From Pseudomonas syringae (lineage in GTDB: Bacteria; Pseudomonadota; Gammaproteobacteria; Pseudomonadales; Pseudomonadaceae), in contig NZ_WKEQ01000009.1 in the NCBI RefSeq assembly GCF_021605415.1, forward strand, positions 121,277 to 185,276: a stretch of DNA of 64,000 bases. The letters are read 5' to 3'. Below, in pieces: positions 63,900 to 64,000 of the stretch; the first letter of the stretch is position 1; each line of letters starts with the position of its first letter. The position numbers were made by a program, and so were the translations under genes. A model generated the notes under the pieces. That model was not told the DNA's origin, searched no databases, and saw nothing but the letters and a program-made list of their open reading frames with translations.

Positions 63900-64000
63900 T
63901 TTGGCAAAATACCGCGACCCCACCCACCGAGTTTCCCGATGAAGCAGATGACCTTCGCCGACGCCGAGTACGCTGGCAAGCGCAAGCAAACCCGCAAGGA
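63875..64000 (+). mobile_element. IS5-family insertion sequence, left end
   Basis: Starts with GGAAACTCTGAAAAAG, a typical IS5-subgroup terminal inverted repeat start, directly after TTAA (63871-63874), which fits the YTAR target duplication of IS5. The transposase gene begins 64 bp inside. The right end is off the window, so the duplication and matching repeat could not be checked. Confidence 0.75.
63939..64000 (+). CDS. IS5-family transposase, N-terminal part (cut by window edge)
   Basis: ATG AAG CAG at 63939 opens MKQMTFADAEYAGKRKQTRK, the characteristic start of IS5-type DDE transposases (compare TFADSEFSSKRRQTRKE in IS5 itself). Only about 20 residues are in the window. A GC-rich leader (63900-63938) precedes it. 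It catalyses cut-and-paste movement of the element. Confidence 0.88.
   Translation, partial: MKQMTFADAEYAGKRKQTRK

Larger units (their letters stand above)
61151..64000 (+). mobile_element. Integrative element inserted in thyA (GInt-like or Tn554/RIT-like), left end; itself interrupted by an IS5-family IS
   Basis: The left boundary is where ThyA similarity stops (about 61150). Base composition falls clearly from 61195 onward (frequent AAA, TTT, AT-rich codons such as AAT, TTA) against the GC-rich codon use of the host genes on the left. The content is a nested inverted repeat, a promoter, a complete tyrosine recombinase and a second large recombinase-type gene overlapping it by four bases. 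Two or more large recombinases in one operon at one island end is the layout described for GInt islands (ginABCD) and is also seen in Tn554 and RIT elements. The element continues past the right window edge; no right end or cargo is visible, so the class cannot be settled here. Confidence 0.75.

Overview
The window is a high-GC proteobacterial chromosome segment. Gene content, gene order and REP/REPIN-type repeats point to a Pseudomonas of the fluorescens group: the glycine-cleavage/argEA block, the spu polyamine cluster, hacB-serA-rpiA-ilvA and rppH-ptsP-lgt-thyA appear in the relative orders familiar from P. aeruginosa PAO1. No rRNA, tRNA or CRISPR was found. Most of the window is core metabolism; the accessory part is the last 2.9 kb.

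Layout. 1-8.7 kb: 3' part of the ubiquinone hydroxylase ubiI, an Fe(III) ABC binding protein and fused permease, then the glycine cleavage genes gcvT-gcvH // gcvP. 8.7-16.2 kb: a DUF2388 protein, an orphan GspE-type ATPase, an ACT-like small protein divergent from an Lrp-type regulator, a CYTH-CHAD phosphatase, and argE and argA. 16.2-20 kb: two tandem OprD-family porins that look like a duplication including promoter and leader. 20-26 kb: sulfur-starvation genes, lsfA and the ssuEADCBF sulfonate operon. 26-37.4 kb: polyamine uptake and catabolism, spuI divergent from a decayed spuA followed by spuBCDEFGH. 37.4-44.7 kb: a regulator relic, an HacB-like acylase and small conserved genes. 44.8-51.1 kb: serA divergent from a D-2-hydroxyglutarate dehydrogenase, an FAH-family hydrolase and two SdiA-regulated-domain paralogues. 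51.2-60.4 kb: rpiA, ilvA, DUF2269, a HAD phosphatase, rppH, ptsP, an NRDE protein, a TSUP transporter and lgt.

60.5-64 kb is the most unusual part. thyA is cut at about codon 219 by the left end of a lower-GC element. The element starts with a nested inverted repeat and a good sigma70 promoter, followed by two overlapping large recombinase-type genes. The first is a complete tyrosine recombinase. The second is itself cut in its catalytic domain by an IS5-family insertion sequence whose transposase begins before the window ends. The arrangement resembles the three-integrase ginABCD operon of GInt islands (or a Tn554/RIT-like module). The island cargo, if any, lies to the right, outside the window. 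Because thyA is essential for thymidylate synthesis, some replacement must exist elsewhere, or the strain is thymidine-dependent.

There are also two gene relics (spuA and a GlxA-type AraC regulator) on either side of the spu operon, and several perfect palindromes at promoters of lsfA, ssuE, serA/D2HGDH and spuI/spuA that look like operators.
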